This document shows positions 38,501 through 50,100 of a DNA stretch of 64,000 nucleotides, piece by piece (positions within the stretch are counted from its first letter, which is position 1; each line of letters begins with the position of its first letter). Position numbers and translations under genes: made by a program. The DNA is taken from assembly GCA_009869945.1 (NCBI GenBank), contig WIXG01000076.1:62001-126000 (forward strand), in the 5' to 3' direction. This stretch comes from Mesaphorura yosii. Its lineage: Eukaryota > Arthropoda > Collembola > Poduromorpha > Tullbergiidae. The notes beneath the pieces were generated by a model, which worked only from the letters and a program-made list of their open reading frames with translations, made no database searches and was not told where the DNA came from.

Positions 38501-39790
38501 ACGTGCATCAACGCTTTTAGCTTCGTTTTCGTTCGGTATGGTCAAACTGTCCATTGCCTTCTTCAAGTCTGGCGCCGCCAGTGCGGAAAATTTTGCGCGA
38601 AACAGAGTCTAATAATTTCAAAAGGACAAATGACCTTGTTAGTTTAGTAACTGACAAGGAGACGGTACAGGCTGTCCGATTCGAAATTTTGGTGGTAACT
38701 TATGACCTAAAATAGTCAAAAGTGCCCTCAATTCGCACAACGCTCAAAGGACCCAAGTTATTGCAAAAGAGTATTTGATTCCGTGCATCACAATAGGCAT
38801 TTTTGTTAAAAAATTTTGTTTGTAATTTTATTCCAAGCAATTTGTTTGTTAATATTTGGTTTATTTTAAGGGTACGTAAAAATTGTTATTTTGCGTGTTA
38901 ATTCCCATAAGGAATTCCTGATTTCGACATTTGCGAAAATTCTTTTTGCAATAACTTGGGTTCCTTTGAGCATTGCGCGAACTGAGACCACTTCTGGGGG
39001 TTTCAGGGCAGAGGCTATGACCAAAAAAATTTGGGACCGATTCTGAGCCGGACAGTGTGTACCGCCTCCTTGTGAGAAAGACATGTTAGGCCTAAATATT
39101 TGAAGTTGGAAATAATTTCATACTCTGCCAGGAATTAGCCTCATACAATTTTCCAGAATATTCACAACTTCAAAGCAAATATTCTCGCCTTCCTTATCAC
39201 AGTCTAGCCAAAGAACAAGGTACTGCGCGTTACGAGCTTCGTTCGCCAACATTATTGGAACTTTTTGCTTTTGATTAGCTTCAAGCTTAATTGTTGGGCA
39301 GTTAAACAGTTCGACCTGCAATAAATTTCAATTCCACAATAACACAACTAATAGGAATATTAGCGCTGTCATTTCCCGCTACTTCCATACACTTACGCAC
39401 CGGGTCCACTTTATCCCAAGAATTATACTTAGCTTGGAAATCTGTTCCGAAAACATGTCCAGTGACAGCTGTCTGCAACAAAACAAGGAACAGCATAATC
39501 ATCAAACCTTTAAACACAAAAACACTCAATCATTATTATTCGGGTTATTACCATTCGAAACAGTACGGATTGTCCCATGAATTTGCCTTGCCATTCATGT
39601 ACTGGTACACCATTAAGAGCTGCAATTAGTATGACAACAAGCTTCTTCATTCAGTTCTTTACAATCTGCCGAACGAGTAAACTCCTTTTGGCTTACCTTT
39701 CCTCGACTTGCTACCTCCACCGCCTAACTTCTGAGCAATCGTTTCCGCCACGGAGGGTTTTTCCGCTACCATTAATACTATACTACTCAT
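35527..39790 (-). CDS. TOP3B: DNA topoisomerase 3-beta
   Basis: Type IA topoisomerase that relaxes and decatenates DNA and also acts on RNA, with TDRD3 as its usual partner. Eighteen exons: 39697-39790, 39552-39619, 39401-39472, 39124-39315, 38441-38608, 38151-38279, 37978-38096, 37705-37905, 37439-37637, 37180-37362, 37029-37119, 36830-36948, 36685-36754, 36464-36611, 36170-36394, 35939-36094, 35842-35869, 35527-35781. They join in frame to 838 residues (human 862). N-terminal VLMVAEKPS and [16 protein letters not shown] form the Toprim Mg-binding site. The catalytic tyrosine is Y333 in [10 protein letters not shown], and the beta-type [11 protein letters not shown] motif follows. The C-terminal third has several CxxC zinc-binding pairs and ends in an RG repeat. 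An in-frame TGA precedes the start. TOP3B rather than TOP3A is shown by YPENFEIK and the RG tail. Confidence 0.96.
35532..35613 (-). repeat. RG-repeat coding tract of TOP3B
   Basis: A run of about a dozen Arg-Gly dipeptides, interrupted by single Ser residues, forms the extreme C-terminus of TOP3B and ends in Phe. In DNA it is a GC-rich hexamer-like repeat of CGN-GGN codons. RG/RGG boxes in TOP3B bind RNA and are methylated by arginine methyltransferases in other animals; here the tail is almost pure RG rather than RGG. Confidence 0.9.
38651..39076. mobile_element. Foldback / MITE-like non-autonomous DNA element in TOP3B intron 4
   Basis: Two arms form a long imperfect inverted repeat: 38651-38770 and 38941-39076, around a loop of about 170 bases. 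The outer ends pair as CTGACAAGGAGACGG against the complement of the right end, CTCACAAGGAGGCGG, and similarity continues through GTCCG, a CCAAAA..TTT segment, and inner blocks reading AACTTGGG(T)TCCTTTGAGC on one side and its reverse complement on the other. It lies wholly inside a 515-bp intron, while neighbouring introns are 50-120 bp, so insertion is the simple explanation. No transposase is present. Target-site duplications are not clear and the superfamily is unassigned. A 72-codon minus-strand ORF at 38866-39084 is just a translation of the right arm. Confidence 0.8.
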
Positions 39791-40630
39791 CTTGAAATTT
39801 CAAACAGCCAGTTAAGATAGAGTCTATTGGATCCGGATTGAGTTGTAAACTGTGAGTTGAGTCGGCATCAAGTTGAGGCAAACTTTTAACTGGCGGTACA
39901 GAGTACACGGGCAAGGAGAAACTCAGGAATCTCAGTCTACAGAGAAAGTGCGGGCTTCCTATAAACACATTTTCGAATTTGGATGTAAATACGATGCAAT
40001 GAACTCTGAATGACACTTGTCACATTTGTTGGCAGTTGTATCTTACTCCAAATCCAATGATTTTAGTTATTCACACGTTATAACGGTGAAACTGAAAGAG
40101 CTGAAGATAGTTTTACCCTGAATTTCAACAAGTTAGTTGCAAGTATTGGTTCGATAACTTTGAAACTGCAAGTAATCGAGTTTTTCCAGATGAAGCTAAG
40201 CGACCTTAGTCATAGGTCATACGTGGAGGTTAGGAGTCTGCTTTCGATTTCCAAAACACGGTGATGTAGATTTGGATGTTTGTGGTTCCAGCTTTCACGA
40301 ACTAAATGAAGAAGGGCTCTGTCTCACTAGAAACAACCGATAATAGCGGTGAGTAAATAGAAACATATATCATAATTAATTAGCTGGTCGCAATCTGTTA
40401 AACCATTCAAAATTTCTTCAATTGTGTCCTAAAATTAATATAGACCTAGAAAATATAGGCAATGCAAGTCGCACTTAGACTTACACTTAAAACTGGAGTC
40501 TCCTGCGGACTTTCTCGCTTTAAGACTGTCTCCAAAGACTAGCCTCCTGGCGCATTCAACCCCCGTCCACTGCCATAATTTGCGTTTAAGTACTCAATTC
40601 TTCCATCATCTAGATCTTCGTGCACCTACA
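39791..40630. other. Spacer between TOP3B and the upstream gene
   Basis: About 840 bases holding the TOP3B promoter and 5' UTR and the 3' UTR of the gene ending at 40631. No conserved motif or ORF was recognised. The base composition is ordinary and no TATA box is placed convincingly for TOP3B. Confidence 0.5.
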
Positions 40631-40988
40631 TTAACACCTCGATATCTGCATCGAGGACGATTGCGTCGGGAGACTCGGGACTTTCAGCTGCCCCACAGCC
40701 TGAGGTTTGTGGATACTGCTGACGTGTCGCTTGGAAGGCAATTTTCTCATCAGTGCTTGCCACTTCCGTTGGTACTGCACTAGTTTCTGACGGTCTTCCT
40801 CTTTCTTCTCGGAATCAACTACCTCATTGTTAGGTCCAAGTATTACTGTCCTAAAGGTAATATCTGGAAGGTGGGATGAAAGCCATCGCCTTAGCAACTT
40901 CTCCCGAGCAGCCAGTCCTTTGAATTTTTTCGCAGTTTGTGGTGCTAGTGACGGAATTTTGCAGCCCCTTTCCCGATTTTTGGGTTCA
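40631..40988 (-). CDS. Terminal exon of an unrecognised, basic protein
   Basis: An open exon of 119 codons plus one base runs from a good 3' splice site (TTTATAACACAG before 40988) to TAA at 40631-40633. The product is Lys/Arg-rich (AAREKLLRRW, KKEEDRQKL, MRKLPSKRH), with a predicted helical middle, and no domain I can name. A compatible upstream donor (AC|GTAAAG, exon edge 41085) would give a 96-bp intron in matching phase, like other introns here. That upstream segment is open only back to a TGA near 41143 and has no ATG, so at least one further exon would be needed. Codon content and splice structure favour a real gene; the function is unknown. Confidence 0.45.
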
Positions 40989-41143
40989 CTGTGTTATAAA
41001 TCAAAAGGCATGGTGAAAACAAAGGAATTTGATGATGTCAAATTCAACTAGCAAATGCTGTCAGTCATTCCACTATCACTTTACGTTCGGCATATCGTTA
41101 AAGTTAAGCGTGAGTATGTCCGGTGCTTGAACTTCAGTGTACA

Positions 41144-44100
41144 TCAGATTCCAGTAAATGATGACTTCAGTAGATCGGCTCCATGACTAATTACTGGATG
41201 AGATATGTTTAAAAAAGATTTTTTTAAACTTGGAACAATTTTAAAAGCGCAATAGACGTAGTATGCGTAAGTTTTGATAAAAATGCAACTCAAAGACCAC
41301 ATTGACTTCCTCAATGAAGTTCCTCCCCACTATCACGCACGCTCAACTCGAATATAGTCTATTTTCTAGACATTCACGCATTTTGTGAATCTCGCGACTT
41401 CAGCAGTAGATGTCGTCACATTTATGTGATGTATTTAAATACCACTTGTCAGAAACGACGCAAATGTTGACTGGAAATTAGACGAAGGAAAGAGAATTTA
41501 GAAAAACTCCCAAATACTTTTCGGTAACCCGATTAATTTCTCGTTTTGTTTCCAGATAAGCCATTAAACTGAAGTATCTGACGAAGTAAAGCAAGCAGCG
41601 CACTAAAATGAGTTAGTCTTTCATTGGAATTTGGTGGCAATAAATCATGAAGACCGGAAGTGTTCAGTGCTCAAGGATGAATAAGACTACGAAGTATACG
41701 AATTCTTTCCAAACTCTTTCCGCCCGCATTCGTAAGGTAAGCACTCCAATTCTAGTTCCTTACTTCGCGAACCAGTATTCTTGGAATACTGATGAGAAAC
41801 TCGAGCACAGGAAATCCCTGCCCCACGTTCGGGGAATTAATGTTGTCTCAGATGAGCATAAAAGAACGCGGTCTATGGAATATCGTTGGTTTGATTGCGT
41901 ACACGCAATCAAGAATGTTCGTGATTATGATATGAATGATATTTTACAACAATGCGACTGATAAAGGGACATGGCTATTTTGCGGTATTTTTTGTGAATG
42001 CAAAATGACATAAAAGTTGTGCGGGATTAGCCGGGCTTTGGTTTGCATTATGATGAGAATATGTAAAACTGTGAGAACATGGCCGAAGCACTAAACGTGG
42101 AGTTTATGGGTGAAATGTAAATGTGGAAACTCGAAATGAAGAAGAATCGTTATCTCTCCCGCAGGGGTCCTCATCTTAGGAATTAGGTAGAAGGTCTCTG
42201 CTTGGCTTCACAGATCCAGTCTCATTATGATACCCGAGAGATTTTTAACTCTGGATTCATTCTAATTCCGTCTCCGCTACAATTTTTTCCTCATCTGCTA
42301 AACCGAGCCAGTTGGAGGCTCAAGGAATGAGTGGAGATGGAATGCAGATTTCATTTGCTCGTAGAAATTCAGCTCCCCAACTTTCACTGTCTTCCTTTCC
42401 CCTTCCTGCTCGACCGGCGTTCCCCTTCTCTTTTAATCATCATGAAGACTCTGAACCAGACTTCTTTTATTTGACTGTCTTTCTGATTTCATTTGCACAA
42501 AGCGAAGTCAGGAAGCAAAAACGGAAAAAAGTGACTTTGTCATGGAACAACAAACTCAGACGCTTCCTTGCGACTGCTCGTGTCCATGTCCGTATAAACG
42601 AGTTCTTCATTTCTGAGTCTCGAGCACGGACCAGCGGCTCCACGAGCATGGGAATAATGACAAGTAATTATGTGAAAGAGTAAACAGTGAAGCTACTCTG
42701 AATAAATTGATGGTTAAATTAAGAAATGAAAAGTCGAGATTCGCTGCCAACTGCCACGCCAGCAGTGAAGCAAGAATTGCACTTAAAAATACGCTCGACT
42801 AAAATGAAATAAATGTGCAAGAGTTTGGACCATTCTTCTTCCGAAGCGTCGCTTCACTTTGTTCCGAGTCTTACGCCTTTACAGCAGTGTGGCCACAGTT
42901 GCTTTGAATTTTCGTCCATGGTACCGGCTGAAATTATTTATGCGGAACTGCATCGCTTCGCCATAACCGAGCAGAGTGTACAGAATGAATTTGAATTTAA
43001 GAGTTTTATTAAAACTAGTAATTTTGGGGGTTGTAAATTACGTCGCATGGTTGTAAAATGACTAACTAAATAAAACCGTTGGAATGGGAGCTAAATCATC
43101 CAGCGCATACAAAAGGGCCGACTCCTTCCCTTCGCGTCTGGTTTAATGAAAGACTTTTGCACTGGAATGGTGTCTTGCCTAGGTGCCTAGGTATTAAAAC
43201 GGCAGTAAAAAGTAATTATTAATAAAAATGGAAGATGGGCTCGTATTCTCTGCAGTCTTGCCTCCATACCTTCATTTACATTTCCACGCGTGGCGAAAGG
43301 TGTGGACATTGCCTGAGCCGAGTAAAACTTGAGATTATTTTAAAATCTTTCTCTCGTATAAAGTAATATTTGCAAAAGTTTTGAAACGACGAGTTTCAAG
43401 TTTTTCGAACTCTCTGAGCGTCCTCGTTCATTCCTCTTCTGCGAAGTGAAAGTGAAGGTGCTCTCGTCCGGTGAAGAAAGGAGGAATCTCTGCGCGGGTA
43501 CGGAAGAGCGGGACGCGGTAGTTGATGACGATTGTAATGTCGGTGAAACTTAATTCTCACCATCACGTGCGTGCGTTCCGTGTAACGATGGCCTGGTCTG
43601 GATATACTTAGCAATAATAATGATCACAGTGAATATGTTAAACGAAAGTAATGTGCATGTTTCACAAGGGTTCCATAAAGCGTGAAAATAATGGTCAAAG
43701 TTATAAGGCAGAAAGAGCGAGAGAAATCTAGGAGAGAGAAGACGGCGTGCCGGTCGTGGAGCAAGGAACCAACTCTTCATGCATGAGCACTTTATCCGTC
43801 TGACTTTTTTGTTCACTTATTCTTCCTCCGGCCAAACTAGACTGTCGCACTGCACGGAGGCAGACTGCTGAATAGCTGGCGGACTCGGGCGGTGGTCCTT
43901 CGAGTGGGAGAAAGGGAGAAAAAGAATTACACGTATACATTACATTTATAACTTCTTGAATTTATGCTCCTTCATAAAGAATGGATGCTGAAGAAAATAG
44001 TTGTAATAAATTATTTATAGAGAGAGGATACGCGAGACGTATGAATGGGGACATGTGAATAGACTTGACTGGACTGGACTTCACTCTGCGTCCTTTCTCT

Positions 44101-47100
44101 CCGGGCCGCCGGTATTACAGTTAATACCCTGTTGCATAAGATGGGCTCGGAGATGGCCGTCCGCACGGAAGACCAACCGAGAACACTATTAGAATAACAG
44201 CGGTAGGTGCAGCGGAGAAGGTGAGCTGGCGTTTGTAATGTGCACATTAAAATAACGGTCAGCCAGACACGAAAGCCGAAATAGAAACACGCACGTACTT
44301 TTCGCTGCTGCTGAGAAGGGATGATGATAACTTCACAGGTTCAACTCATTTCACCAACCAAACAAAAAAATTTGACTTTCATGGAAATTTTTTTCCTGTT
44401 CACTTGACTTGACTTGAACTTATTGCACAGTCAACTATCCCTCACCGCTCAACTTTTATCCCCTTTTCTTTTACTCATCTTGTCATGTCCATTTCGGCCA
44501 CGTCTTCTTCCAACTTTTGCTCCATTTCTCCTTTATTGACATGACGGACATGAAATTTGAAACTTTGAATGGCTGAAAGCATAAAGAGGATCGGCAGGCC
44601 AGGCAGGTGCGCCGCCATCTCCTGCTCAGTTCAACTTTTGATGGTTTCATAATTTCATCTTCACGAACAGCGCCTGTCGGTTGAGTCCCGCCTTTCATTA
44701 CAAGGTAATTTCATCTGACAACTCAGTATCCTTCTCCTCCAGCGCGGTGCGGCTTAGGAGAGGTCTTCATAGGTCAGCCTAGCTGCCTGTCTTTCATTTA
44801 AGCGGTATAATTTTCATTTATTCCTTTTGATTTTCATTACATTGCGTTCAGACAATTTCGGGATTAGAGCGACTTAACCATTAACCCAACTGCGTCCTTG
44901 TTTCAAAGCATTCACCTTTCCATATTTGTTGATATAATGCTGTCTCAAAACTTCTTAAATCGGAGCTAACACTTCCTTACAGTCGGAGCCCTTTCATCTT
45001 TTATTATTCCGAGTTGGCGTAAACTCGCGTCAGCAGAGCACCAGAACCGGGACTGCTGCTGCCATATACCAGCCTGGTGAATTGAGTTTATCATACCACG
45101 CTGAACTAATGCGCATCTAATGCTTCGTGCTGGCGGTTGTCATGCTATGATAATCCGAGAGACTTTTCTTCCTTTCTTTCTTTCCACTTATTCTGGCTTT
45201 ATGAGTACACAAGATTTGAAACTCGAATTTCTTTTCTCTTCCCACCGTATACTGAATGCTTGCCGAGGCCTGTAAACCAAAGTTACAGAAACAAACGAGA
45301 AGTTCACGAAGAGAAAATTCTGCCTCACTTCCTCTGTGCGCTGCTTTTCGCTTACACTTCGCATTGTAATGTCATCGCCAGATTTTGTCAACCGTTCTCC
45401 TTATGCATGATGATTCTAATATATTCTGTCTTGATAATTCTGCCTAACATCTACTCGCTCATATAATCGTACACCAGCCGTTCGGATGCAGAGACCGTAG
45501 CGGCCATATTATGACATCACCCGACAGTTGAAACTTCTTTACCTTTCGATTAGAAAGAGGTTAGCAAAAACTTGACGTTTCATTTGTTCGCCAAAGTTCA
45601 AAGTTTTAAGTAAATTGTAAGTTCCTCCACCAAACAATTTCATCATGGTGCGATGAGTCCGATTCTGTATCAAATAACTTTCCGGCTTTCCTTTTAATTT
45701 TGTAAAGTCTTTCTCTTTGTTCGAACAAGTTTTAAAGAGACGCCCAACGGTGCCTCACATTGAATTTAAGCGGAAAATGTGAAGGCCAGAATTGCTTCTG
45801 GGACTGCTGCTTTGATTCTACTCATCTTGGATTTCCGATTTGTCATTGCTTTCAATTTATTAGCAGAGGCCTTAACCTTTGACACTTCCATTGAAGCAGC
45901 CGATTTTAATTGAAATCGCCAAGATGTTATTAAACGTTTTATTCAGTGTAGCTGATCAAATTTCCGTCCAATACAGGACCAAAATGAGAAACCGAGACGA
46001 TCAATTATTTGGAAGACGTTCTCACCACTGCGAAATTGTATTAAATCTTTCCACGCGAGCGTAAGAAAATCTTTGCGAGAAGAAAAATAAGATTGCGCTG
46101 TGAAAATGTGTGGTGGCAGCGAAGATAAGTAATATATTATAAGTAGACCTCAATTTAGATTGGTAATTTATATACTTTAATGGTTCACCGTGTGTATACG
46201 TCGAGACGTGTATATAAATCCGAGAATTTATTGTCAGTGTAGCACCAAATTAAAAATGCTATCTGTTGTGCTCCGTTCTTTCATAATATATAGCCGGAGA
46301 TTGGGATCACGACTGTGAGCCTTGGCAGAAAAATTTCTCGTCGGTTGACATATTACTGTGCGGGTGCCCTGTGATGTGATTTCAACAATTTCCGACTGCA
46401 ACGAACAGTATTTTCCCATTCAGCAAGGCGATGGCTGCGGCTTTGGCTGGCGCTCTCCCATTGCGTTTGACGGGGAGAGAGCAAACGCGATGGAAGTATT
46501 TCTTTCTGGTGTCCAATAATCTTATTCTCATGCGGCTGAGCGGAATAGAGTTCTCATACTCGCTGTGCTTTTTCGATTGAAGGAGCCACATGTCTGTAAA
46601 AGCTGATGGCAATAAGCGAAAGTAAGAATCAGTATGAAAAGTATTTCTCACTGTTTTTTGACAACTTTGTGCTTTGATATAATATGAACTGTGCAGTTCA
46701 TCGAATCGCCTGTCTGTGTGGTCAGGCTACAAGGCTTGCGCTTTCTCTGTTTTCGTGAGACTCCAGCGCACAAAACCAGCAAGCCACGGAGAAAATTTTA
46801 ACACTACTTTCGAACGTAATGTGGGATTTTCCTCCAGCAAATTTTAACACTTTCTTTCCTTTCTCTTGTTTCACCTCATACCCAATATTTGGTTGGCAGG
46901 CTTATGACTTTCCATTCTACTCGGCGTACTTGACTCGCTCTTTCTAATACGAGTCTGCAGTCTCGAGAACATGACTGATCGTTCGTGCTGGGTAGGTCAC
47001 TTTTATTCGATTGAGCACTTACCGTGTCCATTGCTCCTGCCTTGTCTCTCACGTCATTTCATTTTATGTTTCTCCAGGTTCAAAGTCGGCATTGCCCATT

Positions 47101-50100
47101 ACTGGCCGTGATTTCCTATTTGTTCCTTGTCTTTTGTCAAAATTTACGGTACGCCACCAAATGTCTCTTGTTACAGAGCCCAGGACACATATCATAATCC
47201 TTTCCGTTCTCGGTGCTCTTCTCTTTCCATCGCTCGTCGTATTATTCGCGAAAATAAAGAACGTAGGTTCCATTTGCCTCCGCCCCTGACATTACTCCAA
47301 ATGAATTATCAGCACAATACATCAGGACAAAGGTATGTTGGGAGAATAATTATAGTTTATGCTGCCAGTGGAACAGCCGACAAGTAAAACATTGCAGAGC
47401 ATGCCGAATTGCATTCCAAATAATCTATTTAGAGCGTACGAGGCAAAATGTTGCGTGAAGGGAATTATAAAATAAATGCCAGTGAGCAAAAATATCGGAG
47501 CTCCTATTTTCTCTCATTAGTGTATAGAAACGGACGATCAATCACACATAAGCCAGAACAGCAACAGAGAGATCAATGTGAGAACGGCGAATGAATAAAC
47601 ACATTAACAAATTTCAACTCGAGCCCTTGAGTACTACGTGTTTTCCTTCATCCAAGATTCGATGAGATGAATTTACTCGATATGAATACTAAATTGTTTC
47701 TGGCTCACTGTAACTCTACCAAATTAATGAATTCAATACAGCCTTCCCCAACTCCTGTTTCAGAAGTTGCCGATTTGCTGCCAGACTAAACGGCAATACA
47801 AAGTTACACCTTGAAGGGATTTCTATAACACCTTAACTGTTCACACGCTACAACAACTCAATGAATCCTTCCTGCGCGTAATTGACAACTAACTTAGCCG
47901 GGTGCTGTGAGACTCGAAGTTTCTCGTCTATCTTGTTAGAATTTGCTTTGTTAAACCTCCGGCACCGTCTGGATGGTTGGCAAGATTACGTTTTGTTCTA
48001 TTTGAGATACTACGTCTAGGCGAGGAATGAAGTATGATTTCCGTCCTGTGTGTTTAATGAAGCCTTGTTAAGTTAAGATGTTCGATTTCTACTCACGGTT
48101 TACTAGCATGAGCGCATTTGTATTTTGTTTACCGTACGTCTGCTGCATCAGTCATCAACTTCTCACCCGTTGAAGTACTTCATTTTGAGATCTAAAATTA
48201 CATGGACACAAGCTAGCGCAGGAGACTAGTTGATAGTCTGAATATGGCTTTTTGCGATCTGAGAAACTGAGCAGTGCCTAAAGCCGTTAGTCTTTCACCC
48301 ATCCAGCATTCCGAAGGTTCATATCGATTAAAGAATCACATGTGTCACTTGGATTTCTCAATGCCTGAATTAAAAACACATTTGGCATTTTATTTGAAAA
48401 TAATATCAACCCACAGTGCCGCGCTACCACCTGAATTCAGCAGCAATCAAACAACTCAGATTTGTATCAACATTTGTTTTGAAAGGCTTTCAGCGAGTAG
48501 AGAATGAAATGCAGCATACCGGGTCACAAATTTCTGGCCCTAAACCGAAACACATTAAATATTACGAGCTGACTTTCGCTGTGATTTACATCTCGTAGCA
48601 TTTTCCTTGAAGTCATCGAAAACACGGTACAATCACAATAAAGTATCCACCTAGAATTTCTGAGGAAGGAGAGGTCGTGCAGTTTTGCAGCACAAGCCGA
48701 CACAACTTTGTTACTTCGCTCGCATTGAGCGTGCACTCAATCTCCCCGACTGTCTTTATTCGTTTGAATTTTTTTCGCAAGATTATCAATTTAATTATGG
48801 TTCAGTTCGTTTCCAAACAGGATGTCACAAATGGGAATCATTTTATTATATTAGACAAAAATAAAAGCCTTTGCTCCCTGACTAGTCTTCGTTTGTTCGT
48901 TCCGGTTTTTACTTTGCGTAATTCGTGCATAATATAATGAATGACACGCACAACGCCGAACATGGATGTACTTTCTTCGCTTCTTCTCTTCCATGCACTG
49001 TACACTTGTGCCTTCACTCTTCGCTCATGCATTACCCTTTCAGCTTTCGTGAACGTTGACGTCAGTGCACCTGGCTTCTGGCATGGAAACTCTGACTATA
49101 AAAGAAAATAAGTTTATTTAACTCGGTTTCCAGTGCACAAAATGCGCAATAGCTACGCCCTTCCCTGTAGCAAGAATAGTTTGACTAATAAAACAAATGG
49201 AAACTCATTGCCACGAGTAGCAAGAATGGTTGAAACTATGATTTTGGCTCGCACGAGCTAGTGTCAAAAAGCCTCATCGGGCAGGATTATCTCTTGTTTT
49301 TTTTAGTTGAACTAATGAGTTCTGACATCAAAATCTTTGGAAATGTTCGCATATTTGTTCCTGCAATACAAGAAACCAGCATGAGATTGGAGCAGTGCAA
49401 AATACTCACAACGCCGATGTGTATGTTAAAAACCATTGCTATTAGTCAGCATTTCAGGAAGAAGAATGACTTGATTGATTCCGCCGATTGTAATGGAACG
49501 TTGATATTGTTCCCCGTTTTTAATTAACGTTATATTGTGAGAATGCAATCCGGGTTCCCTGCATACCGCTCTGACACGAGCGATAACTTGGTAATGGTGC
49601 AGTCGATTTGTCATGAGTTGATTTGTTTGGTTAGAGAATGACAGTTTTATAAATGATGAAGAAGGCGAGCTCTTGCAATGAACGTCTGCTCTCTCTGGTG
49701 GTTGGGGCTCTACGTCGCGCCGGTAGGGTTCCATGAGGCTAATCGTGCATCTTCTCGTTTCTTAAGGCGTTGGACGGATTGACTGGCTTGGGTCGCATGC
49801 CACAGACATTTAATTAAAGTTAAATCTTGGCATTAGCAGTGTAAATATATTACGCTCAGCAGTCCAGAAAGCACAAATCGTCGCAGTTTTTCTATTCATG
49901 AATGCTGAAAGAGCAGTGGCAGCAGAGGCACGAAATGCGGTCTGGAAAGGATTATGCTAATTTGGAGCTTAAGGGTTTACCGGTCCGAATTTCTTCTCCC
50001 ACGCACCAGTACGAAGACAGGGCAGACTTAACAAATTAATATGGATTAAGATGGGTTCGCGGTTTTGACTCGCTCAAAGATTAAGCCTGTTATTAATTTT

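Noticed and set aside
38866-39084. 72-codon minus-strand ORF inside a TOP3B intron
   Set aside because: It is a translation of the right arm of the foldback element, not a gene.
42312-42683. 123-codon plus-strand ORF in the gene desert
   Set aside because: Low-information sequence, no domain and no splice support.
43333-43360. Sequence resembling the start of the bantam microRNA
   Set aside because: Several mismatches, including around the seed, and no hairpin partner found.
46211-46238. TATATAAA followed about 25 bases later by a TCAGT initiator-like sequence
   Set aside because: Spacing is a little short and no ORF or exon follows on the plus strand; too weak to call a promoter.
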